DNA of 64,000 nucleotides. It comes from an uncultured Acidimicrobiaceae bacterium (GTDB taxonomy: Bacteria; Actinomycetota; Acidimicrobiia; Acidimicrobiales; Ilumatobacteraceae). Shown here piece by piece: positions 36,500 to 46,467 of the stretch. Within the stretch, counting starts at the first letter, position 1; every line of letters begins with the position of its first letter. The stretch is taken from NCBI GenBank assembly GCA_903919455.1, contig CAIXIJ010000008.1:1-64000 (forward strand), written 5' to 3'. Below the pieces are notes generated by a model that saw only the letters and a program-made list of their open reading frames with translations, made no database searches and was not told where the DNA came from. The position numbers and the translations under genes are program-made.

Positions 36500-39355
36500 T
36501 CAGCCGAGCAGATCGAGCGCCTGCTGCACGAGGTCGCGGGCCTGAGCTTCCTTGTCGGCGTACAGACCGAGATCGCCAGCCCTCAACGCCGCTTCGGCCT
36601 CGTTGAACAATTGTTCAGCCTGCTGCAGCAGTTCTTGGGCAGTGGTGCCGGTGACGGGCGGCTTGGAGCCACCGTCGGATGGCGTGCTGCCCGACACGTC
36701 GCCAACCACGGCGGAGAAGCCGGGGAAGAGCTGCGACATGGCGTCACCGATGCTGTTACCGATGGCCACCTTGCCGTTGTAGTTGGCGATCATGCGCCGG
36801 AGCAGCGGCTGCCCCGAGGTCTCGGATTCCACGTAGAGCGGCGCGATCCAGACCACGCCACCAGCAATGTTCAGCATCTGCAGATCGCCGAAGGCCACCT
36901 GCGAGCCCTGCTGACCGAGCAGGGTGATGGCCTCGCTCACCTTCGGATCCGTGGCCATCGACGCACCGATGGTGTTCGGGCCTTCCGGCAGCGCATCGTT
37001 CGGGAACTCGTAGGCGATCAGTTCGCCGTAGCTTCCCGGATCGCTGCCCGCGGTCATGTACGCGATGAGTTCCTTGCGCTGATCGGTGGTGCTGAACGGC
37101 TGGAACGGCCGGTACAGCTGGAACGACACTGACGCGTCGCCGGAGGGGTGGAACATCGTGTAGTACGGGGCGAAACGCGCCGCCGTGCTCTCACCCGCAA
37201 AGTCGTTCGGCTGGCCCGATGCGGTGGTGGTGATCGGGGCGGCAGCACCGCCCACCACATCGCCCGGTGAGGCCGCAGCAGCCAGTGCCACGGACCATGC
37301 GCCGCGACGGTCGAAGAAGTCGTTCGAATCGAGGCGGTACTTGGAGTACGCCGAGGTCTGCACCCGGAAGAGTTCCTCCGGATAGCGGAGGTGCTCCACG
37401 AGATCGGCCGACATAGCGCTGGCCGGCTCGAACAGATCGGGGAACGCGGCACGCCACACCTGCAGCACCGGATCGGTGTCGTCCATCGCATACAGATGCA
37501 CCGAACCGTCGTATGCGTCGACAGTGGCCTTCACGCTGTTGCGCACGTAGTTGAACGCCTGGTCGAGTCCACCGCCTGCGATGAGATCGCGACTGTCGGC
37601 AAACTGGGAGTACGGGTACCGAGAACTGGTGGAGTAACCATCGACGACCCACTGGATGCGCCCGCCGGCCATCACCGGGTAGGGGTCGCCGTCGAACGAC
37701 AGGAAGGGTGCGACCTTCTGCACTCGGGCTCGCACGTCGCGCACGGTCACGAACCGCGACTGATCATTGATGGCGCTCGAGCCGAGCAGGTTGTAGTCGA
37801 ACTCAGCCAGCGCGAAGGCGAGCCGACGGAGGCCCGAGTTCAACTGCACACCCGCGGTGCCCGAGTACGGCTTGGCGTCGTCGACACCCTGGCACGGCTG
37901 CTCGGTCACCGAGGTCTTCAGCACGGCATACCCCGACAGGGTTGGGCTGAAGTACAGCTGCGGCTGATCCACCTTGGTGATGTCGTCGCGATACACGGGC
38001 TTGCCGTCGCTCTGGATCTGGGCAGCCAACGCGCTCGCCAGACCGCACCCATGGGTGTTGATGAGGTGCGTGCCCTGCCAACTCTTGTTGCCCACCTGGT
38101 TCAGGTCGAGCTCGCGAGCACCCACGATCACCTGCTGCGAACGGCCATCCACCACGTAGCGGTCGGGGTCGAGATCGGCAATGGTCATCCCCGGCTGGCC
38201 CTCATCGGTACGGAAGCGGGTCTCCATCTTCTCGTCGGGTTTGATGAGGCGTGTGTCGCGGAGTGCCGCCACGTTCGTTTCGACGTCGTTGGTACTGATC
38301 GTCTCGAACTTGGCTGGCTTCACCGTGACGCCATCGATGCCCAGCGCGTGTCGCGTGGCCTCGATGTTGTGGGCGATGTAGGCAGACTCCTTGTCCTTCT
38401 TGTTCGGGTTCACCACCAACGACTGAATGACCGCCGGATAGATCACCCCGCCGATCAGAGCCACCACTGCCCACAGCGCCGATGCAACAACGGCGGGGCG
38501 CCAACGGTCGGTCTTCAACGTGCTGAGGAACAGCACCGCCGTGAGCAGCGCGATGAGGCCCAGCAGCAGCACGGCCGGAAGTTGCGCGTTCACCACCGTG
38601 TAGTTGGGGCCGGTAAACGAACCGCGGTTGGCGTTGGTGAGCTCGTAGCGCGTCACCCAGTAGTCGCCCGCCTTCAGAATGGCCATGATGGCGAGCAGCA
38701 CCGCGAGGTGTGCCTTCGTGGCGCGACGGATCTTCGGCTTCGGCGGCGCCAGCATCACACCGCCCGACAGCACGTGGGTGGCCAACACGAGCAGCGTGAC
38801 GAAACCGACCGCCAAGTACATCCAGTCGAGCACGAACGTCACGAACGGCAACTTGAACATGTAGAAGCCGACGTCATTGCCGAACTGCGCGTCGCTGATG
38901 CCGAACGACTTACTGTTTCGGAACATCAACCAGTCCTGCCACCGACCGACTGCCGGGGCCGCAAAGAGCAGCGCGAACACGCCGGCGACTCCGAAGCGAA
39001 GCAAGCGGAGGCGATGACCGAAGAACTCATGGAACCGTTCCACGACGGGGTGCGTGTTCGCCGTGAAGGCTGCTGGCGCCAGTCGATCGGCAATCACCAG
39101 GTTCAAGATGGCCAGCACCGCGAACACCAGGCCGAACACCACGAACAGGGTGACCTTGGCCCAGAGCTCGCCCCAGAACACGTCGGAACGGCCGACCGAT
39201 TTGTACCACAGCAGGTCCGTGTAGAAGCCGGCGAGGAACCGCGCCGACAACAGGAGACCGACTACGGCAACGGCCGCAATGATGATGACCGCACGACCCC
39301 GGTCGCTGACGCGACGTTGGCGGGCGGAGCGGGGAAGATCCGCAGGGTTCTGCAC
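36500..39355 (-). CDS. UPF0182 family membrane protein
   Basis: N-terminal TM segments with FLAGFYTDLLWYKSVGRSDVFWGELWAKVTLF; large extracytoplasmic domain; acidic C-terminus. Confidence 0.92.
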   Translation of the reverse strand: MQNPADLPRSARQRRVSDRGRAVIIIAAVAVVGLLLSARFLAGFYTDLLWYKSVGRSDVFWGELWAKVTLFVVFGLVFAVLAILNLVIADRLAPAAFTANTHPVVERFHEFFGHRLRLLRFGVAGVFALLFAAPAVGRWQDWLMFRNSKSFGISDAQFGNDVGFYMFKLPFVTFVLDWMYLAVGFVTLLVLATHVLSGGVMLAPPKPKIRRATKAHLAVLLAIMAILKAGDYWVTRYELTNANRGSFTGPNYTVVNAQLPAVLLLGLIALLTAVLFLSTLKTDRWRPAVVASALWAVVALIGGVIYPAVIQSLVVNPNKKDKESAYIAHNIEATRHALGIDGVTVKPAKFETISTNDVETNVAALRDTRLIKPDEKMETRFRTDEGQPGMTIADLDPDRYVVDGRSQQVIVGARELDLNQVGNKSWQGTHLINTHGCGLASALAAQIQSDGKPVYRDDITKVDQPQLYFSPTLSGYAVLKTSVTEQPCQGVDDAKPYSGTAGVQLNSGLRRLAFALAEFDYNLLGSSAINDQSRFVTVRDVRARVQKVAPFLSFDGDPYPVMAGGRIQWVVDGYSTSSRYPYSQFADSRDLIAGGGLDQAFNYVRNSVKATVDAYDGSVHLYAMDDTDPVLQVWRAAFPDLFEPASAMSADLVEHLRYPEELFRVQTSAYSKYRLDSNDFFDRRGAWSVALAAAASPGDVVGGAAAPITTTASGQPNDFAGESTAARFAPYYTMFHPSGDASVSFQLYRPFQPFSTTDQRKELIAYMTAGSDPGSYGELIAYEFPNDALPEGPNTIGASMATDPKVSEAITLLGQQGSQVAFGDLQMLNIAGGVVWIAPLYVESETSGQPLLRRMIANYNGKVAIGNSIGDAMSQLFPGFSAVVGDVSGSTPSDGGSKPPVTGTTAQELLQQAEQLFNEAEAALRAGDLGLYADKEAQARDLVQQALDLLG

Positions 39356-39365
39356 GCGGCGAAGG

Positions 39366-41351
39366 TTACCTGGGTGCTCGCTGCAGCATGCAGCGGCACC
39401 CTTCGTGTGCAGGAGTGCACACGTGATCCGTGGGGAACGGATCTCCGGCCTTCACCACGCCACCGAGCGCATTGTCCTCGGCATCGGGGCAGTCGGGGCC
39501 GTTGGGGTCGACGGTCCAGCAGATGGGCGTGCCAGGTGCCAGCACTGCGAGTTGGCCACGGCCAAAGGCCATGCGAGCCACGTCGTCGAGGTGTTCGTCG
39601 ATGCGCTGGGTCTTCCACTCGCGATACACGGCCCGCACCACCGCCACCAGGTCGTCGGGGTCGCCACCGGTGTCGGAGACGGCCCGGTCGAGTCGGTCGC
39701 GCAGCGGCTGCACGATGGACGTGCCCAGTGCGGCAACCGCCGGCTGCAACACCTCAGCCTTCGCCACCGCCTTCTTGTGGTCCTTCGCCGTGCCCTCACC
39801 CAGGCTGGAGGCGCCGGCCAGCGCAGCAGCGCGCAGCTCGGCGTCGATGGCATCCGCGTAGTGGCGCACGTGCTCGGCCTCGGAGGGCAGCAGGTCGGAC
39901 AGTGCGTTGATCTTCTTCGCGCTGCGCAGCACATGCAGCACATCGTTCTGTTCGTCGGCGAGCACCCGCTTCAGCTTGCGGGCGCTGCCCACGATGAGGG
40001 GTGTGAGTTCGGCATCGCGCCGACCGAATGCGGAATCGTCGAACTCCGTCGGCGCGACGGGCGCCTCGGGCGTGGACCGGAAGACGGCAAGTTCCTCGGT
40101 GGCGTCGGGCAGCACGATCTCCGGAGCAGCCTCCGGGGCAGGCTGTACGACCGCGGCTGAAAGGGCCTCGGCCGACGACTCGGTTGCGCGCGCGGCCACC
40201 TTGGCAGTGCGCGACGCCCGCAGCTTTGCGAACAGATCCTCGACGGAATCCTTCTCCGACGTGGCTGCTGAGGCGACATCCGCAGTGGCTTCGGGTTCTG
40301 CCGTCACCACGGCGCCGCCGAAGATGGACACGACGGGGGCGATGACGTCGGACTCCGGTTCGTCGCCGGCATCAGCCGAAAGCTGAATGTCGAGTTCGGG
40401 TTCCGCTTCGACCGTGTCTGCTTCGAGCGTGTCTGCTTCGAGCGTGTCTGCTTCGAGGGTCTCTGCTTCGAGGGTCTCTGCTTCGAGCGGCGACTCTTCT
40501 GCCACTTCCTCGGCCACCTCTTCGAGCGTGTCCTCGGCCTCCGGCTCGTCGGCCACCTCGAGTTCGGTGTCGGCCTCCACGTCGTCCACGATCTCATCAA
40601 CCGCAGGATCGTCGGTGGGAGCCTCGTCGGCCTCTGCCTCAACCGAACGGAGTTTCGCCGCGGGCACCATCAAGGGCACAGGGCCGGTGGTGGGATCCAG
40701 GTTCACGTACTCGTCAGGTTCGCCGAGCGGTGTCATCTCTGCCATCACATCGACGGCAGCGATACGAGCCCGCTCGAACGACTGCAGGAGGCGGTCGCGA
40801 CCATGCACCAGCTGTTCGATCTGCTGGCGTGCCAGTTCTCGACGCCGGGCGAGTTCGTTCAGTACCCGTTCGCGATAGGCGCGAGCCTCGTTGACCATGT
40901 CGCGGCCCTGCTGCTTGGCCATCTGCAACTCGGCTTCGGCGTCGGCGGCAGCATCCTGACGGCGACGAGCAGCCTCCACCTGGGCTTCTTCGCGAAGGCG
41001 CTGCGCTTCATCGGTGGCCTCGCGAAGGATGCGGGCAGCATCGTCTTCGGCTCGCACCTTGATGCTGGACGCAGCCTCGCGGGCCGTGGAGAGAATCCGC
41101 GCCGCTTCCTCGCCGAGCAGGCGAGTGACAACCTCTTCGTCGAGCGCCACGTTCGCGTTGGTGGCCCCACGCTGCGCGTTGCGGAGTTCGCGGTCGAGGA
41201 AACGCTCGCGTTCCTGCAGGCGCGCCAGCTCGGCGGCGACCATCCGAAGGAAGTCGCGAACCTCGCCCTGTTCATACCCCTTGCGGGACGTAGTGAACGC
41301 AGCCGTGGACACCGCGTTCGGCGACGAGGGATCGGGGCGTGAAAAGGACAT
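39366..41351 (-). CDS. DivIVA-domain protein with acidic repeat region and Cys-containing C-terminal domain
   Basis: FTTSRKGYEQGEVRDFLRMVAAELARLQERE DivIVA N-term; (LEAETLEADT)n; C-term PICWTVDPNGPDCPDAEDNALGGVVKAGDPFPTDHVCTPAHEGCRCML; start approximate. Confidence 0.85.
   Translation of the reverse strand: MSFSRPDPSSPNAVSTAAFTTSRKGYEQGEVRDFLRMVAAELARLQERERFLDRELRNAQRGATNANVALDEEVVTRLLGEEAARILSTAREAASSIKVRAEDDAARILREATDEAQRLREEAQVEAARRRQDAAADAEAELQMAKQQGRDMVNEARAYRERVLNELARRRELARQQIEQLVHGRDRLLQSFERARIAAVDVMAEMTPLGEPDEYVNLDPTTGPVPLMVPAAKLRSVEAEADEAPTDDPAVDEIVDDVEADTELEVADEPEAEDTLEEVAEEVAEESPLEAETLEAETLEADTLEADTLEADTVEAEPELDIQLSADAGDEPESDVIAPVVSIFGGAVVTAEPEATADVASAATSEKDSVEDLFAKLRASRTAKVAARATESSAEALSAAVVQPAPEAAPEIVLPDATEELAVFRSTPEAPVAPTEFDDSAFGRRDAELTPLIVGSARKLKRVLADEQNDVLHVLRSAKKINALSDLLPSEAEHVRHYADAIDAELRAAALAGASSLGEGTAKDHKKAVAKAEVLQPAVAALGTSIVQPLRDRLDRAVSDTGGDPDDLVAVVRAVYREWKTQRIDEHLDDVARMAFGRGQLAVLAPGTPICWTVDPNGPDCPDAEDNALGGVVKAGDPFPTDHVCTPAHEGCRCMLQRAPR
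40406..40490. repeat. 15-bp in-frame tandem repeat (TCTGCTTCGAGCGTG)
   Basis: 5-6 near-identical units encoding ETLEA/DTLEA on minus strand. Confidence 0.85.
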
Positions 41352-41419
41352 GGCCATTGACCGTCAAGCGTAAGCGCGCCACGGCTCGAAAGGGTGGCAA
41401 TCCCCTTCCAGCAACCGGG

Positions 41420-42661
41420 TCACTCGGGGAGCGGATCGCCACCCAGTCGCTGGAGCGCAGCAAGCGCTTCATCGAGCGTGTCGACTGGAATGATCTCAAC
41501 CCGGTCACCCACCACCTTGCGAGCCGCCTCCACACTGTCGAAGTCGGGGTGGGCGGGGTCGTTGCCCGGGCCGGGTTGGCTCTTGGGGACCAGGAAATAC
41601 TTCACGCCCACCTGCGCCACCGCCGATGCCTTGGCGCTCAGGCCGCCGATGGCCCCGACGTTGCCGTCGATGTCGATCTCGCCGGTCACGGCTACTCGCT
41701 GCGGCCCCATCAGGTTCCCCTTGGTGACCTCATCGATCAGCGTCAGCGTGAACGCCAGGCCAGCGGACGGGCCACCGATGCCCTCCGTCTCGAAGTCGAC
41801 CGACACCCCGTCGGGCAGCTTCACCGTCGTGGTGTCGACGGGACTGAAGCCGATGATGGTGCGGGTTGGCGTCTCGCCCGGGGCGGCGATCGTGGTGACC
41901 TTGGTGTCGATCTTCTTGCCATCGCGCTCGACCGTGATGGGCACCGCGGCACCAGCCTCGATGTCCTTCAGAATGTTGCTGAGGTCGTCGAGAATCTTCA
42001 CCGGCTCGCCATCGAGTTGGGTGATGACGTCGTTCGGCTTCAGCACGTCGTTGGCCGGTACGAACTGCTCGCACTTGGTGTTCGACTGGTTCGCCTTCAG
42101 GCAGATCAGGTAGTCCACAACGGCTGGACCCTCTTTGCGTTCCACCGGGAACCCTGCAGCCTTCAGCGCCACATAGGTGGCGCGGTCCTTGGCCCCGGTC
42201 ATCTGTCGCTGACCCGACTGCAGCAGTTGCTCCTCGGTCTGGTCGCCGTACTTGTCGGTGTAACTCATGTACCGAACCGCCGGCGACTTCCGCGTGACGA
42301 GCCAGTCGAGCAGCGTGATCGGTGGCTGCCGAATGGTGACGAAGTAGATCTGCCCGTCGCTGGCATAGGTGGGCGTTCCCTGCACATCGAGGCGCGGCTC
42401 CACCGCCTCGGCATCGGCGGGCACCAGCGCGAACTCCACGGGCACCTGCTTGGAATCGATGCAGACGTTGTTCTTGTCGCGTTGAAGGCACTTCGGCTTC
42501 TCCACGAACCACTTCGACGGTGCGAGAGCCGTCAACACCACGCCGGCGATCAGCACGAACCCGAACATGGCCAGCATGAACGCCCACCAGGGACGGCGCG
42601 ACGAAGGCGCGTGGGGCGGCGGAAGCGGCTCCGGTACAGTGTCTGATTGCGTGAGTATCAC
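41420..42661 (-). CDS. PDZ-containing Lon-like (S16) serine protease, YlbL-type
   Basis: TM + PDZ (PNDVITQLDGEPV) + S16 motif EGIGGPSAGLAFTLTLIDEVTKGNLMGPQRVAVTGEIDIDGNVGAIGG; start approximate. Confidence 0.9.
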   Translation of the reverse strand: MILTQSDTVPEPLPPPHAPSSRRPWWAFMLAMFGFVLIAGVVLTALAPSKWFVEKPKCLQRDKNNVCIDSKQVPVEFALVPADAEAVEPRLDVQGTPTYASDGQIYFVTIRQPPITLLDWLVTRKSPAVRYMSYTDKYGDQTEEQLLQSGQRQMTGAKDRATYVALKAAGFPVERKEGPAVVDYLICLKANQSNTKCEQFVPANDVLKPNDVITQLDGEPVKILDDLSNILKDIEAGAAVPITVERDGKKIDTKVTTIAAPGETPTRTIIGFSPVDTTTVKLPDGVSVDFETEGIGGPSAGLAFTLTLIDEVTKGNLMGPQRVAVTGEIDIDGNVGAIGGLSAKASAVAQVGVKYFLVPKSQPGPGNDPAHPDFDSVEAARKVVGDRVEIIPVDTLDEALAALQRLGGDPLPE

Positions 42662-42971
42662 TGAGGTCACCACCGCGGCAGGCTGGATTGCCGGTCTGGC
42701 CATTGTGGCTCTCATTGCGACCGGTTGGCGTAAGACTGCCAGAGCGACGGCCAATCCGGCGCGCGCCCGCCGACCCGACCATGCCCCCACCGGTGTAGAG
42801 GTGGTCACGGTCGACACTCCCATGGACCACCACGCACACGCACTGAAGCGCGTCTGGTCGGTGGTGGCAGCCAGCGCACTGGCAGTCTGGGTGGGCGCCA
42901 TCGTGGCCACCGTGCTCGGATTCGGTGTGGCCTACGCCGTCATCACCCTCACCCACATGCTGAAGCGATGA
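42651..42971 (+). CDS. small membrane protein, hypothetical
   Basis: GTG start; two TM segments; overlaps next gene by 4 nt. Confidence 0.6.
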   Translation: MSITEVTTAAGWIAGLAIVALIATGWRKTARATANPARARRPDHAPTGVEVVTVDTPMDHHAHALKRVWSVVAASALAVWVGAIVATVLGFGVAYAVITLTHMLKR

Positions 42972-43573
42972 ACTGGCGCACGCTGGCCGTAGCAGGCCAC
43001 GAGGGCGATGAACCCACCGCCCGAGCGGCCCTCGCCGAGACCGACCCCGTGGCACGCGAATTGGCGCTCGGCGCGCTGTCGCGTATGGGGGCGCTCACCG
43101 ACGACGACCTGCGTCGCGCTGCTGATGACCCTGAGATGGCCGTGCGACGACGCGTCGCAATGATGATGGCCGACCGAGTGGAAGTGTCGCTGCTGGACCT
43201 GTTGTCGGATGCCGATGTCGGCGTGGTGGAGGCAGCCGCCTGGGCCGCCGGCGAGCAGCAGCCGCTGCTTCCGCATCCCGACCCCACGGTGCTCGAGCGA
43301 CTGATTCAGCTCGCCACCGAGGCACCCGACCCCCTGGTGCGCGAGGCCGCCGTCGCATCGCTCGGGGCCATCGGCCACCCTACGGGCCTTCCCGCCATTC
43401 TCGCTGGCTGCAACGACAAGCCCGCCATTCGACGTCGAGCCGTACTGGCACTGGCCCCGTTCGATGGGCCCGAGGTGGACGCTGCACTCGCCGTTGCGCT
43501 GGAGGACCGCGACTGGCAGGTACGCCAATCGGCGGAGGACGTCGCACCCTTCATGCAACCCGACCAGGCCTGA
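42968..43573 (+). CDS. HEAT-repeat domain protein
   Basis: Repeated helical units (ARELALGALSRMG…VREAAVASLGAIG…IRRRAVLALAPFDG…WQVRQSAEDVAPF). Confidence 0.78.
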   Translation: MNWRTLAVAGHEGDEPTARAALAETDPVARELALGALSRMGALTDDDLRRAADDPEMAVRRRVAMMMADRVEVSLLDLLSDADVGVVEAAAWAAGEQQPLLPHPDPTVLERLIQLATEAPDPLVREAAVASLGAIGHPTGLPAILAGCNDKPAIRRRAVLALAPFDGPEVDAALAVALEDRDWQVRQSAEDVAPFMQPDQA

Positions 43574-43651
43574 CGCCTGCTGCGCACTGTGCGCTGACCA
43601 GTTCGTCATCGACGCTGCGACAGATCGGCCACACCCCGGTACATTGCCCCG

Positions 43652-44647
43652 ATGCGCCGGACCCTCCTTCTTCTCGCCGCCAGCCTCAGCCTGTTGGCTG
43701 CGTGCAGCAGTTCCTCGGATTCAGGCGCTCAGTCGCCCGACACCACTCCGGTCACCACCACGGCCGTGGCCCCCGACACCAGCGCTCCGCCGACGACCAC
43801 CGCCGTCACCGATCTGCCCACCACCACCGCTGCTGCTGCCCCCGACCCGACGCGGCCGTACAAGGTGTTCGTGCCCACCACGTACACCAAGGGAACGGCG
43901 ATGCCGTTGGTGGTGCTGCTGCACGGCTACGGCGCCAGCGGCGACATTCAAGAGGCGTACTTCCAGGTAGAGCCATTGGCCGAGGCCAAGGGTTTCCTTT
44001 ATGCACACCTCGACGGCACCAAGAACCAGCGAGGCGACCAGTTCTGGAACGCCACCGACGCGTGCTGCGGGTTCGGCACCTCGGTTGACGACGTCGCGTA
44101 CGTCACCGCTGTCATCGACGACATCAGCGCGAAATACGACATCGACCCGAAGCGCATCTTCCTGATGGGCCACTCGAACGGCGGCTTCATGTCGTACCGC
44201 ATGGCGTGCGACAAGAGCGACCGCATCGCCGCCATCGCCAGCCTTGCTGGTGCCACGTTTGCCGACACGAAGAAGTGCGCACCCAGCGAACCCGTCAGCG
44301 TGCTGCAGGTACACGGCACCGCCGACGGCACCATCAGTTACACGGGCGGCATCATCCCGGTGGTGAACGGCACGTACCCCGGCGCCGAGCAGTCGGTGGC
44401 CAACTGGGCCACCTACAACGGTTGCTCAGGCAGTCGCACTCCGAGTAGCCCGGCGCTCGACTTCGAGCCGAACATCTCCGACGCAGAAACGCAACGGTCG
44501 GCCATCGACGGCTGCCCCGACGGCATCGGCGTGGAACTGATGACCGTGAACGGTGGCGCACACATCCCGGGCATCGTGTTTCCGGATGGCAGCCATCACC
44601 TCACCGAGGCGATGGTCGACTTCCTGCTTGCTCACCCCAAGCCGTAA
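43652..44647 (+). CDS. PHB depolymerase-family esterase lipoprotein
   Basis: Lipobox LSLLAACSS; MPLVVLLHGYGASG; FLMGHSNGGFMSYRMACD. Confidence 0.88.
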   Translation: MRRTLLLLAASLSLLAACSSSSDSGAQSPDTTPVTTTAVAPDTSAPPTTTAVTDLPTTTAAAAPDPTRPYKVFVPTTYTKGTAMPLVVLLHGYGASGDIQEAYFQVEPLAEAKGFLYAHLDGTKNQRGDQFWNATDACCGFGTSVDDVAYVTAVIDDISAKYDIDPKRIFLMGHSNGGFMSYRMACDKSDRIAAIASLAGATFADTKKCAPSEPVSVLQVHGTADGTISYTGGIIPVVNGTYPGAEQSVANWATYNGCSGSRTPSSPALDFEPNISDAETQRSAIDGCPDGIGVELMTVNGGAHIPGIVFPDGSHHLTEAMVDFLLAHPKP

Positions 44648-44665
44648 CGCGTTGCCGGCCGGCGT

Positions 44666-45313
44666 TCAGCCGCCCCAGCCCCGTTCTTCTTCGGCCATGG
44701 TCATTGCGGCCCACAGTTCGTCGTCGCCCACGGCGTTCAGCCCGGCAATCACACCTGCTCGATCCGCGTCGGATCGGTTCTGGCTCAACTTCGCCTTGCC
44801 CTCCACGCGGTCTACGTGAAACTCAAGGCCCACGATGCCCTTCAGCATCTTCGCGATGAAGTCGTCGGGGGCATCGCTCACGGCCCACGGGTACGGCATG
44901 TCGTCTTCGAAGCGTTCGGTCAGGCGGCCCACCTGGTCGCGAAGCCAATGCACGTCATCCACCACTCGCACGCTGCCATGCACGTGCACGCTCACGTAGT
45001 TCCACGTCGGCACCACCTGATGGTGTTCCGCCTTCGAGGGGTACCAGGTAGGGCTCACGTACCCATCGACCAGATCGAACATCGCCAACGCAGGAACGGC
45101 TTGCTCGGCAATGCGTACGAGCGCATTCACCTTGGCCACATGCCCGAGTAGCCGCACCGCACCGTTCGGGGCGCGGTGGATGATCCATGGCAGCAGCGTG
45201 GCTTCGAAGCCGCCATCCGGGTCGGCCACCACCAACGTGCCCGCACCGCTGCGTTCCACGATGTCCAAACACTCGTCGGGGTCGTCGATGCGAAAGTGAG
45301 CGGGGGTGTACAC
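44666..45313 (-). CDS. FMN-binding negative transcriptional regulator (PaiB-like)
   Basis: MYTPAHFRIDD, YVSPTWYPSKAEHHQVVPTWNYVSVHVHG, AKLSQNRSDADRAGV. Confidence 0.92.
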   Translation of the reverse strand: MYTPAHFRIDDPDECLDIVERSGAGTLVVADPDGGFEATLLPWIIHRAPNGAVRLLGHVAKVNALVRIAEQAVPALAMFDLVDGYVSPTWYPSKAEHHQVVPTWNYVSVHVHGSVRVVDDVHWLRDQVGRLTERFEDDMPYPWAVSDAPDDFIAKMLKGIVGLEFHVDRVEGKAKLSQNRSDADRAGVIAGLNAVGDDELWAAMTMAEEERGWGG

Positions 45314-45376
45314 GCCATCACTCTCGCATGCCCGGTGGGTCGCAACCCCGCCATCGGCGGGTACGGTCGAACCCGC

Positions 45377-46462
45377 ATGACCGAACCAGCCTCCGCCACA
45401 ACGATTGCGCCCACCGCGCGGCTGAGCACGCTCGATCGCTACCTGCCGCTGTGGATCGGCCTGGCGATGGTGCTCGGCATCGTGCTCGGCCGCGTGTTCA
45501 CCGGCCTCGACGACACGCTCGACAGCGTGAAGATCGGCACGGTCTCCCTGCCGATCGCCCTCGGTCTGCTGGTGATGATGTACCCGGTGCTCGCCAAGGT
45601 GAGATACCGCCGCGTCGGCGATGCACTGGCGGATCGGCGCTCCATCGGCCTGGCGATGTTCTTCAACTGGGTGGTGGGTCCGGTGGTGATGTTCGCCCTT
45701 GCTTGGCTGACGCTGCCCGACCTGCCGGAGTACCGCACCGGCCTCATCATCGTGGGTCTCGCACCGTGCATCGCCATGGTGCTGATCTGGAACGATCTTG
45801 CTGGCGGCCACCGAGAACTCGCCGCCGTACTGGTGGCGGTAGACGCCATCATTCAGGTGCTGGCGTACGCGCTGCTCGGATGGTTCTACCTCGAGGTACT
45901 TCCGGGTTGGCTAGGGCTGGAGACCACGCAGCTCGACGTCACGGTGTGGGAGATTGCGAAGGTGGTGTTGGTGTTCCTCGGAGTGCCACTGCTGGCCGGT
46001 TTCCTCACCCGCGTCATCGCAGAACGCACCAAGGGAACGGAGTGGTACGAAGGGACCTTCCTCCCGCGCATCGGCCCGATGGCCCTCTACGGCCTGCTCT
46101 TCACCGTGGTGGTGCTGTTCGCGTTGCAGGGCGACACCATCACCAACAAACCGTGGGACGTCGCGCGCATCGCACTGCCGCTCCTTGCCTTCTTCGCCAT
46201 TATGTGGTTCGGCGCATTCTTCGTCGCGCGGCGTTCCGGCCTCCCCTACGACCGCACCGCCACCGTCGCGTTCACCGCAGCGAGCAACAACTTCGAACTC
46301 GCCATCGCCGTGGCCATCGGTGTCTTCGGTGTCACATCGGGCGAAGCACTTGCCGGTGTGGTCGGGCCGCTGATTGAGGTGCCCGTCCTCGTCGGGCTCG
46401 TGTACGTCTCGCTGTGGGCGAAACGCCGCTTCCCGGCGCGTATCGTTGCGCCGAACCCCTGA
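45377..46462 (+). CDS. ACR3 family arsenite efflux transporter
   Basis: LPLWIGLAMVLGIVLGRVFTGL…LGLLVMMYPVLAKVRY…GLAPCIAMVLIWNDLAGG…TAASNNFELAIAVAIG. Confidence 0.93.
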   Translation: MTEPASATTIAPTARLSTLDRYLPLWIGLAMVLGIVLGRVFTGLDDTLDSVKIGTVSLPIALGLLVMMYPVLAKVRYRRVGDALADRRSIGLAMFFNWVVGPVVMFALAWLTLPDLPEYRTGLIIVGLAPCIAMVLIWNDLAGGHRELAAVLVAVDAIIQVLAYALLGWFYLEVLPGWLGLETTQLDVTVWEIAKVVLVFLGVPLLAGFLTRVIAERTKGTEWYEGTFLPRIGPMALYGLLFTVVVLFALQGDTITNKPWDVARIALPLLAFFAIMWFGAFFVARRSGLPYDRTATVAFTAASNNFELAIAVAIGVFGVTSGEALAGVVGPLIEVPVLVGLVYVSLWAKRRFPARIVAPNP

Positions 46463-46467
46463 CAGGG

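Noticed and set aside
37391-39910. 839-aa plus-strand ORF
   Set aside because: Antisense to the well-supported UPF0182 gene; His/Arg-rich ghost-frame composition
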